A DNA stretch of 45,697 nt from Candidatus Thorarchaeota archaeon. Its GTDB lineage: Archaea > Asgardarchaeota > Thorarchaeia > Thorarchaeales > Thorarchaeaceae. The stretch's first letter is position 1, and each line of letters starts with the position of its first letter. The stretch is taken from contig JAEOUN010000062.1 in assembly GCA_016839245.1 (NCBI GenBank), positions 1 to 45,697 on the forward strand, read 5' to 3'. Positions 16,798 through 25,520 of the stretch are shown in pieces. The translations under genes were made by a program, and so were the position numbers. The notes beneath the pieces were generated by a model. The model searched no databases, was not told the DNA's origin, and saw nothing but the letters and a program-made list of their open reading frames with translations.

Positions 16798-17655
16798 ATG
16801 ATGGTCAAAGACTGTATGCAAACGGACGTAATTTACGTTTCAGTACCAGGCACTAGAGAAGATGTTCTCCAATTGATGGCGGAAAAGCAGGTTAATGGTC
16901 TGCCTGTTGTAAAAAAAGGAACAAAGACTCTTGTAGGAATTGTTACTAGAACTGATCTTCTAAAGAAAGCAGATGAGAATCAATTAGCAATGCTTATGGT
17001 TCGTGATCCCGAAACTGTAACTCCAAGAACTGACCTGAAGACCGCCACAAAGATAATGGTTGAGAAGAATTATCGAAGACTCCCGGTCGTTGAAAAGGGA
17101 GAATTAGTAGGTCTGATTTCAATCCCAGACATCTTAGGAGCGACTCTAGAGAATAACGAGAATATAGGATCAAAAGAAATCTCAGAGTTCGTAACAAGAG
17201 AAGTGACAGCAGTATGGGAAAAGACGCCCCTTCCTCTGACATATATGATAATGGATATGGCAGGTAAAAACTCACTCGTTCTTATCAATGAAGGAGGCGG
17301 AGTGACAGGCATGATTACAGTTAGCGATTACATACAGCTCTCTGAAGAAACAATAGAAGATAATGTCTCTAAGACTTTTAGTGGACAAGAGAGTTCAGTA
17401 GAATGGGGTTGGACCTCAAAAGACTATCTAGTAGTCACGAAGAAACTTCTAAAATTGCCAAATATCATTGTGGCTGATACTATGACAAAGAACCTCATCA
17501 GTGTGAGTGAGATAGCAACCGTTTCCGAATGTGTACAGAAATTGCGAGATGAAGATATTGATCAGGCTCCAGTGCTGTCAGTGACTGGAGATTTGGTGGG
17601 GATGATTGAAGACCGTAACTTACTACAACTTGCGCTAGAAGTCCAATCAGATTAG
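16798..17655 (+). CDS. Four-CBS-domain protein
   Basis: The 285-residue protein consists almost entirely of four CBS units forming two Bateman modules: about 1-55 (VKDCMQTDVIYVSV...GIVTRTDLL), 60-115 (MVRDPETVTP...GLISIPDIL), 130-185 and 225-285 (MTKNLISVSE...GMIEDRNLL). CBS pairs usually bind adenine nucleotides and regulate a partner; none is fused here, so the target is unknown. ATG 16798 has GGAGTG about 9 bases upstream; GTG 16786 is an alternative. A TATA-like TTTTTAAG is at about 16672-16679. The stop overlaps the end of the convergent polC gene by 4 bases. Confidence 0.9.
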   Translation: MMVKDCMQTDVIYVSVPGTREDVLQLMAEKQVNGLPVVKKGTKTLVGIVTRTDLLKKADENQLAMLMVRDPETVTPRTDLKTATKIMVEKNYRRLPVVEKGELVGLISIPDILGATLENNENIGSKEISEFVTREVTAVWEKTPLPLTYMIMDMAGKNSLVLINEGGGVTGMITVSDYIQLSEETIEDNVSKTFSGQESSVEWGWTSKDYLVVTKKLLKLPNIIVADTMTKNLISVSEIATVSECVQKLRDEDIDQAPVLSVTGDLVGMIEDRNLLQLALEVQSD

Positions 17656-20600
17656 TCCTCGAAGAAATCAGTCAAGGATGTCTGTTCCGATACAAACAGA
17701 GAGTCCATGTATGAGTTAATCAGTTTCAATCGTTCCTGCATATACTGATCGAGATGATGCTCGTGGATTATCTTCTCCGTGACCTGAAGATATTTCGAGA
17801 TATTCTTCTGACGTACAGTCAGAGATAGCTTTGATTCGCCACAGATACACTTTCCCGAAATTGGTATTCTTCGATATGTTCGATTACACTTTAGACAGCG
17901 AAACTTTTGTGTTGAGTATGCTCGGAGATTTCCCCTAATATCTCTAAAGAAATGAGTTGTTAGGACACGCTGTGCAACATCCTGTGAGTCTACAGCACTA
18001 ATGAGCATTGCAAGGCGGAGTTGAGCATCTAGCTTTTCATCCATTGTTTCCAATATCTTGTACCTCGAATTTCTTGGACCAATATCAAAGGAACTAGTAT
18101 TATGAGTAAAGCCAAATCCCTCATATTGAGCAGGAGAGTCCAATCTGGAGGCAATGATATCCACAAGATTCTCCACCTCTTTGGGAGGTCTTGCATTTGC
18201 GACCATTTCATAGAATTGTAGAGGATATCTTCGACAGACCTCCATATTATGACTCTCATCATCTACCTCTTTAGGATTCAAAATTACAGAGAGAACAAGA
18301 GGTGCATCCATAAGGCCGCCTCGTCCTGCAGGAAGGTAGCTCTTTGAGAAATTCAACAATGCATCCATAACCAAGATGACAGCATCTTCATCACCGTCAC
18401 AATTCCTTCTTTTTGCGGCATGCCAATAGGGATGAGCATAGCATACACTTGCATTAGTAAATCCAATTATGCGACCAATAATTCCTGCAGAGGTGTGTGG
18501 TGCAAGCCCGATTACCAATTGACCAATGACATCTTCTTGAGTGTTAAACTTGTAATATCTAGGGAGTTTGTATATTTTCTCCAAGCAATCATCAATAAAT
18601 CTGCCAACCCGTAAGAGATAATCCGCGCAATTTTCAGGTACAACAATGTCCTGTACCTTTAGTTCAAGAATCTGGTCTTCTGATACTAGCGGTTGACCAT
18701 TATAATCAATAAGATAGCCTAATTCTTTAAGGCGACTCACAGGAACGCCAACTTCTTTCGGTGTGAAATGAGTAAGAGGTGCATCGGTTGCATCGAATCT
18801 GGCTGTACCGTCCCTGTAACAATAGACATCATGTTTAGCTCTAAGAATTCCTTTTCCGAGGTATTCAGGGATTTTGAGATCGTTTGTTAGACCAAGAACT
18901 CCCCGAATGCCATAGGCTTCATGCTCGCCAATCTCATTCTTTACGCGTTCGAGAAGACTCTTTAAGTCAACTGAGATTGTTCGTGTTTTTCGTACTTTGT
19001 TCACATCATGACTGACTGAGCACATCTTCTCTCCTGCTTCTATGAGGCGCCCACATCCTTCCTCACTACACCAAGGTTGTATTTCTGTGTGTGCTCCACA
19101 GCGAGAACATTTTGACTCGAAGGTATCAAGACCGCAATCTGGGCATCTGCGAGAAACAAGCTCGACTTCAACACCAGAAATTTCAGGTGACTCAAGGTTT
19201 GTGTGACTATTTGCATTAAACGAATCTAATGTTGTGATATATTGGACATTTTTTGCAACTTCTTCAATCCGTCGCTCGGTCCCTTTTGCACGACCTACTG
19301 GAAACAATGATTGAACAGGAGGTTTCATTCTTCTTGCTTCTGCTTTCTCAGGACGACCCATTCGTGCACCAATAGAGAAACCAGCCTTGTCACGGAGGAT
19401 TACTTCAGAAACTGAGTTCAATATATCAAGGGATTTCTGTCCCTTGGGAGTTTTTGTGTTATTACCAATCTGTGCTAGAATTGTATCAGGATTATCAGAG
19501 AGAATTATCGTCTTCTTGTCCTTAGAATACCTATGGGGAATACCCACTCTCTCTAAAAGAAACTTGAAGTTCTTATCAGAAGGTAGGACAATATACCCAT
19601 CATTTCCCTCATTTTCAATTCGATAGTTTGATAGAATCCAATCCCGGAAATTCTTCACTTCTTCACCTGAAAGGACTGCCCATCTATAAAGATAGAAAGG
19701 ATGAAGAGGAATTTTGAATTTCTTTGAGAGATACAATGCTTGGTTGGAAAGTGGTTTCTTTGTCAAGGGCGACTCAATGATGTCGTTAATTATATTGAGA
19801 GTCAAATCGGAACCTTTCAGTCTATTTGTGATCTGTGTGAGCGTAAGAGAAGACATGGCATATTCTAAGTCATGAGACCACCACTCCTCACAATATCCAG
19901 ATGGTACTAATGGATGATTATTCTCAAGAAATTCACCAAGAGCGACTAAGATATCCCCAATGAACAAAACTCGTTTCACTTTTCCTTCTAATCTATGTGC
20001 ATATTCAGCGTCTGTAAGACGAACTACTGAACCATCTTTCAACAGGACAATCGGGCCTTCAATGGTATCTACAGGAGCAACAATAGATCCCTTCCCTGGG
20101 CGTTCAGTACGAATATGAGTTCCAGGAGCGAGAAACTCCTCAACAATGTACATTGTAGCTGGATGAATGCCTACACCTGCAAGTCCTGTATTTCGAGACC
20201 TACCATATCGTAATCTAAATCCTCCAACATGCTGCGGATGCGAGAATACTGGGCGACCTCCAATAACATCTGCCAGATAGTCATACTTCGGTTCAAGTTT
20301 CTTATCTGCTGAGTCATCTTCCTTCTTTTTGGCCTTAGAAGTTCTTGCAGCTAGATCATCCAACCACTCCCAACCCTTGATGTCAATTTGGTTGACGATT
20401 TTAGCTAGCTTTGCGGCTCGCCCTACTACTCCATCATTTAGAACTAATACAGCCCCACCTCGAACCCTGTTTGTTTCTATGCGATTAAGGTCTCGACTGC
20501 CAGATACCTCAAATTCCTCGGTTGGTTCTCCTGTCAGGAGTATTGGAAGTCGTTCGGCAGCGAAGGTGATAAGTTCAGGATGTACTGGATATTGTAAATG

Positions 20601-21203
20601 GACATTACGCGCATAGAGCTCTACTTCCTCCAATGCACGCTCAGTTTCTTCTGGTGTTGACTTGAAGGAAGGAAGACCTAATACTTGACGAACATAATCT
20701 GCAACAAGAACAGTCATTGCAGCTTCTGTTCCACCAGCTGCACGAATAGGACCTGCAAGATAAAGAGCAAGATACTGATCAGTACCGGACCCTCCGATTC
20801 TGACTTTTGCGATTCCTTCAAGGGGTGCTGCAGTTATGCTTTCAGTCAAAATACTTAGCGCCACTCGAACAGCTTTGTCTGCAGCCTTCTCTTGATTATC
20901 AATATTTCCAAGGGTTCCTTCAGCTATCTCCTTAGCCACAATGAAAGCAACCTGCTCTCGGGAATGTTCCTTCTGAAGTCCACGAATCCGATTTGCAACA
21001 CCTTCAGGTCCCTCTAGAGTTGCTTCGACACGTGCAGCAACATCATGAGCTGGAGGAATTTCCACTCTTGTTGTGGGATCATAGCCAGCAAGTCTGGCGG
21101 CTCTCGCAATATCATATATAGTATGTACTTCTTTACTCAACGATTCAAAGTATTGATCATAGCTTATACTATGAGAGGGGAGTGTAAGTTCAGATTCTGT
21201 CAC
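17652..21203 (-). CDS. polC: DNA polymerase D large subunit DP2
   Basis: The 1183-residue protein is the catalytic subunit of archaeal replicative polymerase D. N-terminal features include the DVAARVEATLEGPEGVA region, LAGPIRAAGGTEAAM and FRLRYGRSRNTGLAGVGIHP. The catalytic acidic cluster NCDGDEDA lies at about residues 934-941, followed by SYLPAGRGGLMDAPL. Zinc-binding cysteine groups occur near 680-720 (CPDCGLDTFESKCSRCG) and near the C-terminus (CLKC...CICG). Length is normal and no intein interrupts the active site. The small exonuclease subunit DP1 is not in this window. RPA is divergent, separated by about 160 bases. Confidence 0.96.
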   Translation of the reverse strand: MTESELTLPSHSISYDQYFESLSKEVHTIYDIARAARLAGYDPTTRVEIPPAHDVAARVEATLEGPEGVANRIRGLQKEHSREQVAFIVAKEIAEGTLGNIDNQEKAADKAVRVALSILTESITAAPLEGIAKVRIGGSGTDQYLALYLAGPIRAAGGTEAAMTVLVADYVRQVLGLPSFKSTPEETERALEEVELYARNVHLQYPVHPELITFAAERLPILLTGEPTEEFEVSGSRDLNRIETNRVRGGAVLVLNDGVVGRAAKLAKIVNQIDIKGWEWLDDLAARTSKAKKKEDDSADKKLEPKYDYLADVIGGRPVFSHPQHVGGFRLRYGRSRNTGLAGVGIHPATMYIVEEFLAPGTHIRTERPGKGSIVAPVDTIEGPIVLLKDGSVVRLTDAEYAHRLEGKVKRVLFIGDILVALGEFLENNHPLVPSGYCEEWWSHDLEYAMSSLTLTQITNRLKGSDLTLNIINDIIESPLTKKPLSNQALYLSKKFKIPLHPFYLYRWAVLSGEEVKNFRDWILSNYRIENEGNDGYIVLPSDKNFKFLLERVGIPHRYSKDKKTIILSDNPDTILAQIGNNTKTPKGQKSLDILNSVSEVILRDKAGFSIGARMGRPEKAEARRMKPPVQSLFPVGRAKGTERRIEEVAKNVQYITTLDSFNANSHTNLESPEISGVEVELVSRRCPDCGLDTFESKCSRCGAHTEIQPWCSEEGCGRLIEAGEKMCSVSHDVNKVRKTRTISVDLKSLLERVKNEIGEHEAYGIRGVLGLTNDLKIPEYLGKGILRAKHDVYCYRDGTARFDATDAPLTHFTPKEVGVPVSRLKELGYLIDYNGQPLVSEDQILELKVQDIVVPENCADYLLRVGRFIDDCLEKIYKLPRYYKFNTQEDVIGQLVIGLAPHTSAGIIGRIIGFTNASVCYAHPYWHAAKRRNCDGDEDAVILVMDALLNFSKSYLPAGRGGLMDAPLVLSVILNPKEVDDESHNMEVCRRYPLQFYEMVANARPPKEVENLVDIIASRLDSPAQYEGFGFTHNTSSFDIGPRNSRYKILETMDEKLDAQLRLAMLISAVDSQDVAQRVLTTHFFRDIRGNLRAYSTQKFRCLKCNRTYRRIPISGKCICGESKLSLTVRQKNISKYLQVTEKIIHEHHLDQYMQERLKLINSYMDSLFVSEQTSLTDFFED

Positions 21204-21365
21204 AACAAGTCATATTCACACAACCATGTAACGTATTTTGTGTTTCGCTCTGTGAGCTATTGAAATTCTCCTAGCTCGTATAAGATGAGCAGATTACTTT
21301 AAAGCATGTAAGAAGAGATGATTATGTGGTAGGCACCACCATATGTACGCAGGAAGGTAGAAAAA

Positions 21366-23153
21366 TTGCTGACTCTTGAAGAAACGATTGAAATAATTTT
21401 GAAGCACAAGTCCGAATACGAAAGAAATGATATTCTTCAGATGATTGAAGAAAAACGTCAGGAGTTAGGTCCTGAAGTCATCAATGATGAGTCTGCAGCA
21501 ATGATTGTTGCTAGGGAACTAGGAGTAGACCTCCATACGATGTCACCCAACGCGCGCCAACGAATTGAAGATATTTCAGAGTCGACAAGAAATATCGCAG
21601 GACTTGTGGGTAGGGTTGACAGTATTGGAACCGTAAGGACATTCCAACGGAAAGAGGGAGGAGAAGGACGAGTTGCAAACATTTTCATCTCTGATGAAAC
21701 TGGAAGTATTCGAGTTGCACTGTGGGATGATATGACTCGGGCAATAACTGACGGTGATCTTGTAGTCGGAAGTATCATACAAATACGAGGAGCATATGTG
21801 AAAACGGGGCTTGGAGATTCGTTAGAATTGAATCTTGGAAGAATGGGAGGAATCAGGATTCTTGAAGATGACGAGATAGAAGAGCTCAATATTAATTTTG
21901 TAAAAGATTCTACTGCGACTGAGATTAAAATATCTGATCTTCAGGAAAATATGTTTGATATTGCTCTGAGAGCAAAAATACAACGAGTATTTCAGCCATC
22001 AACATTTTCGAGGAAAGATGGTTCAGATGGAAAAGTTCTAGCAATGATTGTAGCCGATGAGTCGGGTAGCACAAGGTTTGTGTTCTGGGATGAAAAAGCT
22101 GATGAAATGGAGGGAGCAGAACCAGATGAAATCATTAGAATCTCAAGAGCTTATACTCGGGCAGGAAGAAATAACAATGAAGTTGAAGTGCATGCGGGAC
22201 GGTCAACAATAATTGAGAGAGCGGTTAAGGGAAAACTGGATGCAGTAGAAACCTCTTTTGAAACAACTAAGTCAGAACCTCTAGGAATGAAGAATATACA
22301 GGACCTAAGCACTACAATGTGGGATGTAGACATTGAGGGCAAGGTGATGACAGCATATGATGTGAAGACCTTCACGAGAAAAGATGGGAATGAGGGCAAA
22401 CTGAGAAATGTTGTTATTGCAGATCAAACTAGCAAGATACGTGTCACATTTTGGGATGATGATGTAGATAAAATTGCCAAAATCAAAGAAGGAGACATAC
22501 TAAGGATTCTACATGGTTATGTAAAAGAAGGTTTTCGTGGGGGAGTGGAATATCAAGTTGGCCGCAAGAGTGAGATTATCATAAATCCTAAAGACTCTGA
22601 TTTGAAACAAGTTGACTTGTCAGATATTACTTTTGAAACAATAGCATCGAAAGCATCGAGAGTACTAATTGGTGAAATTGATGATTCAACCGAGGGGAAA
22701 AATGTAGAGATATGTGGAATCATAGTTGGAATAGGAACTAATAGTGTGATATATCAGGCATGTCCAACATGTAATAAGAAATTGGAATTCACTAATAATG
22801 AATACATGTGCAAAGTGTGCGGAAAAGTCGAAAATCCTGAACCAAGAATGCTATACAAAATTACTGTTGATGATGGCTCAAGTTCAATCAAGGCAACCCT
22901 ATTTGGTACGGTTGGAGAGAAGCTTCTTGATATGACTGCTGAAGAAGCAGACAAAATGATTCGTAAATCAGGAAAAGATGAAGAACCACTTCGAGTGACA
23001 TCAGATAAGATTCTCGGAAGATATGTTGCCATGTATGGACGTATTAAAAAATTTAGAGATTCCATAGAATTATCTGTAAATGGTTTTGAATTTGCAGATC
23101 CAATTCATGAGATAAAAAGACTCAAAGAAACCATACAGAAAGAAGTCAAATAG
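21366..23153 (+). CDS. rpa: Replication protein A, single-stranded DNA-binding protein with several OB folds and zinc finger
   Basis: The 595-residue product has a short N-terminal helical region (1-75) and three tandem OB folds at about 78-175, 190-290 and 315-410, each with a recurring (F)xRK(D/E)G..G(R/K) and D(E/Q)(T/S)..IRV.(L/F)WDD pattern. A fourth OB-like unit contains a zinc finger (CPTC...CKVCG at about 466-487). This architecture is that of euryarchaeal/Asgard RPA, which protects single-stranded DNA. TTG 21366 is preceded by GGAAGGT at about 21352-21358. It is divergent from polC, a plausible replication pair sharing an intergenic control region. Confidence 0.93.
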   Translation: MLTLEETIEIILKHKSEYERNDILQMIEEKRQELGPEVINDESAAMIVARELGVDLHTMSPNARQRIEDISESTRNIAGLVGRVDSIGTVRTFQRKEGGEGRVANIFISDETGSIRVALWDDMTRAITDGDLVVGSIIQIRGAYVKTGLGDSLELNLGRMGGIRILEDDEIEELNINFVKDSTATEIKISDLQENMFDIALRAKIQRVFQPSTFSRKDGSDGKVLAMIVADESGSTRFVFWDEKADEMEGAEPDEIIRISRAYTRAGRNNNEVEVHAGRSTIIERAVKGKLDAVETSFETTKSEPLGMKNIQDLSTTMWDVDIEGKVMTAYDVKTFTRKDGNEGKLRNVVIADQTSKIRVTFWDDDVDKIAKIKEGDILRILHGYVKEGFRGGVEYQVGRKSEIIINPKDSDLKQVDLSDITFETIASKASRVLIGEIDDSTEGKNVEICGIIVGIGTNSVIYQACPTCNKKLEFTNNEYMCKVCGKVENPEPRMLYKITVDDGSSSIKATLFGTVGEKLLDMTAEEADKMIRKSGKDEEPLRVTSDKILGRYVAMYGRIKKFRDSIELSVNGFEFADPIHEIKRLKETIQKEVK

Positions 23154-23200
23154 ATTGAAACGGTGGAACTTGATTTCATGGTCATTAGATTTCAAGTATT

Positions 23201-24442
23201 CTATGAACTTATTTCAATTAGTGATTGAAGCCCTTCTAGGAAAGTTGCCACATCATCCATATTGTTATAGATATAGAAACTTGCACGGACAGTTCCTTTC
23301 TTTGGATCTATGTGCATCTGATAATGGAAAGGTCCTACACAATGCCATCCACTACGTACCATGACGTTGAATTCATCATTGAGATATGTGGCTACATCAT
23401 GAGCTGAAGGAACGGTATTTACTCTAAAGGTGACCAGCCCTGTCTTGATACTCAAATCATCTGTTCCAAGAATCTGTACTTGTTCCATCTGGAGTAACTG
23501 CTTTACAGCACGCTCAAGGAGACCCCGTTCATGCTTCTCAATTTCATGCATTCCTATCGATTGAAGATATTCAGCTGCAGCACCTGCGCCGATTGCGCCG
23601 GCATAATTTTGCAATCCAGCCTCAAATTTTTCAGGAGGGGGTAAGTAAGTGGGAATGATCTGCCCATTCTCAAATCGTACATCACTAACAGTATCTCCGC
23701 CATAGTAGCACATGTTCATGGACTCTAAATGTTCCATCTTACCATATAGGACGCCCATTCCTGACGGGCCACACATCTTATGTACAGAGATTGCTGAGAA
23801 ATCGATGTCTTCCATCTGTACGTCTAAAGGATGATGAGGTGCATATTGCGCATCATCTGACATCACAAGTGCTCCTCGATCATGAGCAATTTCAATAATC
23901 TCACGGAGGGGAGCAACAGTACCAGTGACGTTAGATGAATGTACAACTGAAATTATACTTGTGTTAGTATCGATAGCATTTTTCCAATCTTCGATATCAA
24001 AAGTGCCATCATTTTTTGCCTTTACTATTTCAATTTTGAAACCATCTCTCTTAGCACGTTCAACAAATGGAAGTGAGCCGCTGTGATGTTCCAGTGAGGT
24101 TGTAATAATTTTGGAACCTTTTGGAAGATGAACTGAATTTGCTACGATATTGAGAGATTCTGTAGCATTTCTAGTCCAAATACATTCAGCCTCTTCTGAA
24201 GCATTGATGAATCTAGCAAATTTTCCACGTGCCGCAGAATATGCATTTGATGCCTCTTCACCGAACTTGTGGATACTGCGACCGCCACACGCAGGGTATT
24301 TTTCATAATACTCATTCATAGCATCAATGACCTGTCGTGGTTTTAAGGCCATACAAGCACTATCTAGATAGACTACTGGACGACCATTGATTGAACGTTC
24401 AAGAGCCGGAAAATCTTTGCGAACACGAGCCCAGTCGGTCAT
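23201..24442 (-). CDS. sufS: Cysteine desulfurase, SufS-type
   Basis: A 413-residue PLP enzyme that takes sulfur from cysteine for iron-sulfur cluster assembly. It has VYLDSACMALKP at the N-terminus, TRNATESLN, EHHSGSLPF, the PLP Lys222 in SVHKMCGPSG, and the persulfide Cys368 in RSGWHCVGP, where SufS usually reads RTGHHCAQP. It ends next to the convergent rpa gene and starts 4 bases after the small gene at 24447-24683, which is probably co-transcribed. No sufBCD genes are in the window. Confidence 0.9.
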   Translation of the reverse strand: MTDWARVRKDFPALERSINGRPVVYLDSACMALKPRQVIDAMNEYYEKYPACGGRSIHKFGEEASNAYSAARGKFARFINASEEAECIWTRNATESLNIVANSVHLPKGSKIITTSLEHHSGSLPFVERAKRDGFKIEIVKAKNDGTFDIEDWKNAIDTNTSIISVVHSSNVTGTVAPLREIIEIAHDRGALVMSDDAQYAPHHPLDVQMEDIDFSAISVHKMCGPSGMGVLYGKMEHLESMNMCYYGGDTVSDVRFENGQIIPTYLPPPEKFEAGLQNYAGAIGAGAAAEYLQSIGMHEIEKHERGLLERAVKQLLQMEQVQILGTDDLSIKTGLVTFRVNTVPSAHDVATYLNDEFNVMVRSGWHCVGPFHYQMHIDPKKGTVRASFYIYNNMDDVATFLEGLQSLIEISS

Positions 24443-24446
24443 TAAA

Positions 24447-24683
24447 TCACTCCCTTATTAGTTGCCATCGATATCCACCCTTTCCAAATTTCTTTAGTAT
24501 ACTTCCTTTCTCAACGAGCTGATTAGCGGTGGCAACAATAGAATCTCCACCTGCGCAATCTGAACAGAGATCAGCAAATTTATCGGTTTTAGCAATCTCA
24601 AGAATTTCTGTTGTTGTCAATGACTCAGCAGTTTCAAGGATTTTAAGAACACATCGAGCATTTTTAGAGAGATCGGACATCAT
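24447..24683 (-). CDS. Small winged-helix-like protein with CxxC motif, upstream of sufS
   Basis: The 78-residue product has predicted helices typical of a winged helix-turn-helix (LSKNARCVLKILETAESLTT, then TTEILEIAK, then ATANQLVEKGSIL with a basic wing GKGGYRWQL). A CSDCAGGDSIV loop in the middle could bind a metal or iron-sulfur cluster or form a disulfide. The four-base gap to sufS suggests one transcript and perhaps a regulatory or cluster-sensing role, which is inference. The start is uncertain: ATG 24683 or 24680, with a TTG further upstream at 24707; no clear ribosome-binding site. Confidence 0.7.
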   Translation of the reverse strand: MMSDLSKNARCVLKILETAESLTTTEILEIAKTDKFADLCSDCAGGDSIVATANQLVEKGSILKKFGKGGYRWQLIRE

Positions 24684-24838
24684 TAATCGGGCTGTATCAC
24701 TTGGCAATAAGAAAGCTTCGCAATAGTCTCACTTTCACTTAACAAAATGCTTAAATTAAAATCGGAGAGCAGGACTTTGCGCTATTTCTCTTGGGGCTAG
24801 TGTCCATGCATGTGTGAAATAGGCATAGGTGAAGGATA

Positions 24839-25090
24839 ATGGGAAGAAGACGAAGGCAGAAAGTACGTCGACGACCACAGAAGAAGATTCCGGACGTCTA
24901 TCCATGTCCGGACTGCGGAAATACTGCCATCAAGATAGAACTCTATAGAGACAACGGTATGGCTACTGTCCGATGCGGATCTTGTGGTCTTGAGATGACC
25001 ATTGATGAGGTTAATCCCTTAACTGAAGCTGTCGATATCTATGGATCTTTTATAGACAAGTTCTATGAGAAGCGATCCATCAGTACATAA
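24839..25090 (+). CDS. elf1: Elf1-like transcription elongation factor
   Basis: The 83-residue protein starts with a very basic tail (MGRRRRQKVRRRPQKK), then a zinc ribbon with cysteines 23, 26, 46 and 49 (CPDCG and CGSCG), and ends with the family's helix (EAVDIYGSFIDKFYEK). This order matches eukaryotic and archaeal Elf1, which binds elongating RNA polymerase near the downstream DNA. The start ATG is preceded by AGGTGAAGGAT at a normal distance. It is monocistronic or leads a short unit with the tiny membrane protein that follows. Confidence 0.9.
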   Translation: MGRRRRQKVRRRPQKKIPDVYPCPDCGNTAIKIELYRDNGMATVRCGSCGLEMTIDEVNPLTEAVDIYGSFIDKFYEKRSIST

Positions 25091-25117
25091 TGTGTACATG
25101 TATTAATATTCAGCAAT

Positions 25118-25127
25118 GGTTATAAGC
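25118..25127 (+). promoter_or_regulatory. TATA-like promoter element for the small-protein/Lhr unit
   Basis: GGTTATAAGC lies about 30 bases before the ATG of the 37-residue membrane protein at 25156. This spacing fits an archaeal promoter with a short leader and supports that tiny gene as the first in the transcription unit leading to the helicase. Confidence 0.5.
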
Positions 25128-25155
25128 GGAGTTAGTCCGAGGGCACGCGATTCCA

Positions 25156-25269
25156 ATGGATGCAGAAACCATAACAACAATCGTGCTAATTGTATTAGCA
25201 GCGCTGGGCATTTTAGCTCTATTACTTACAATGGGCTACATGGTATATGGTGAGCAGGAAGAAGACTAG
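25156..25269 (+). CDS. 37-residue single-helix membrane protein
   Basis: The frame from ATG 25156 to TAG 25267 encodes an acidic N-terminus (MDAETI), one hydrophobic helix (about residues 5-31, TTIVLIVLAALGILALLLTM) and an acidic C-terminus (EQEED). A TATA-like element at 25118 and a GAGGG about 13 bases upstream support expression. The next small gene starts 8 bases after the stop. I do not recognise it. In size and topology it recalls Ost4, the 36-37-residue oligosaccharyltransferase subunit, but there is no sequence evidence beyond a single helix. Confidence 0.6.
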   Translation: MDAETITTIVLIVLAALGILALLLTMGYMVYGEQEED

Positions 25270-25277
25270 TCCTCGGG

Positions 25278-25520
25278 ATGTTGTTCCCTATGACGAATTC
25301 TGTATTAAGAACTGCTTTTGAAAACATAGCAGGACATCTGTCAAATCTAGAAGTAATGAAAGAATTAGTAGAAGAAATAGAGAAACATAATGATTCTACT
25401 GAGAATACTATCAAAGCACTAGAAGAAAAATGTGAAAATACTGAAATCACTCTTAGAACAGACATACGCATCTTAATCAACGAATGTCAGCATCTACAGA
25501 GTAGGATGGCAAGTAAATGA
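25278..25520 (+). CDS. Short coiled-coil protein, unknown function
   Basis: The 80-residue product is nearly all helical with heptad-like spacing (VMKELVEEIEKHNDSTENTI, KALEEKCENTEITLRTDIRI), suggesting a coiled-coil dimer. ATG 25278 or ATG 25290 can be the start. Its TGA overlaps the helicase ATG (ATGA at 25517-25520), so the two are translationally coupled and the protein may partner with the Lhr-type helicase. Family unknown to me. Confidence 0.7.
   Translation: MLFPMTNSVLRTAFENIAGHLSNLEVMKELVEEIEKHNDSTENTIKALEEKCENTEITLRTDIRILINECQHLQSRMASK

Noticed and set aside
17652..21203. Possible intein in PolD large subunit
   Set aside because: Archaeal DP2 genes often carry inteins near the active site, but the NCDGDEDA region reads straight through and total length is that of an uninterrupted protein.
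21458..21889. 143-codon open frame on the minus strand
   Set aside because: Antisense to the N-terminal part of RPA; low-complexity composition and no family resemblance.
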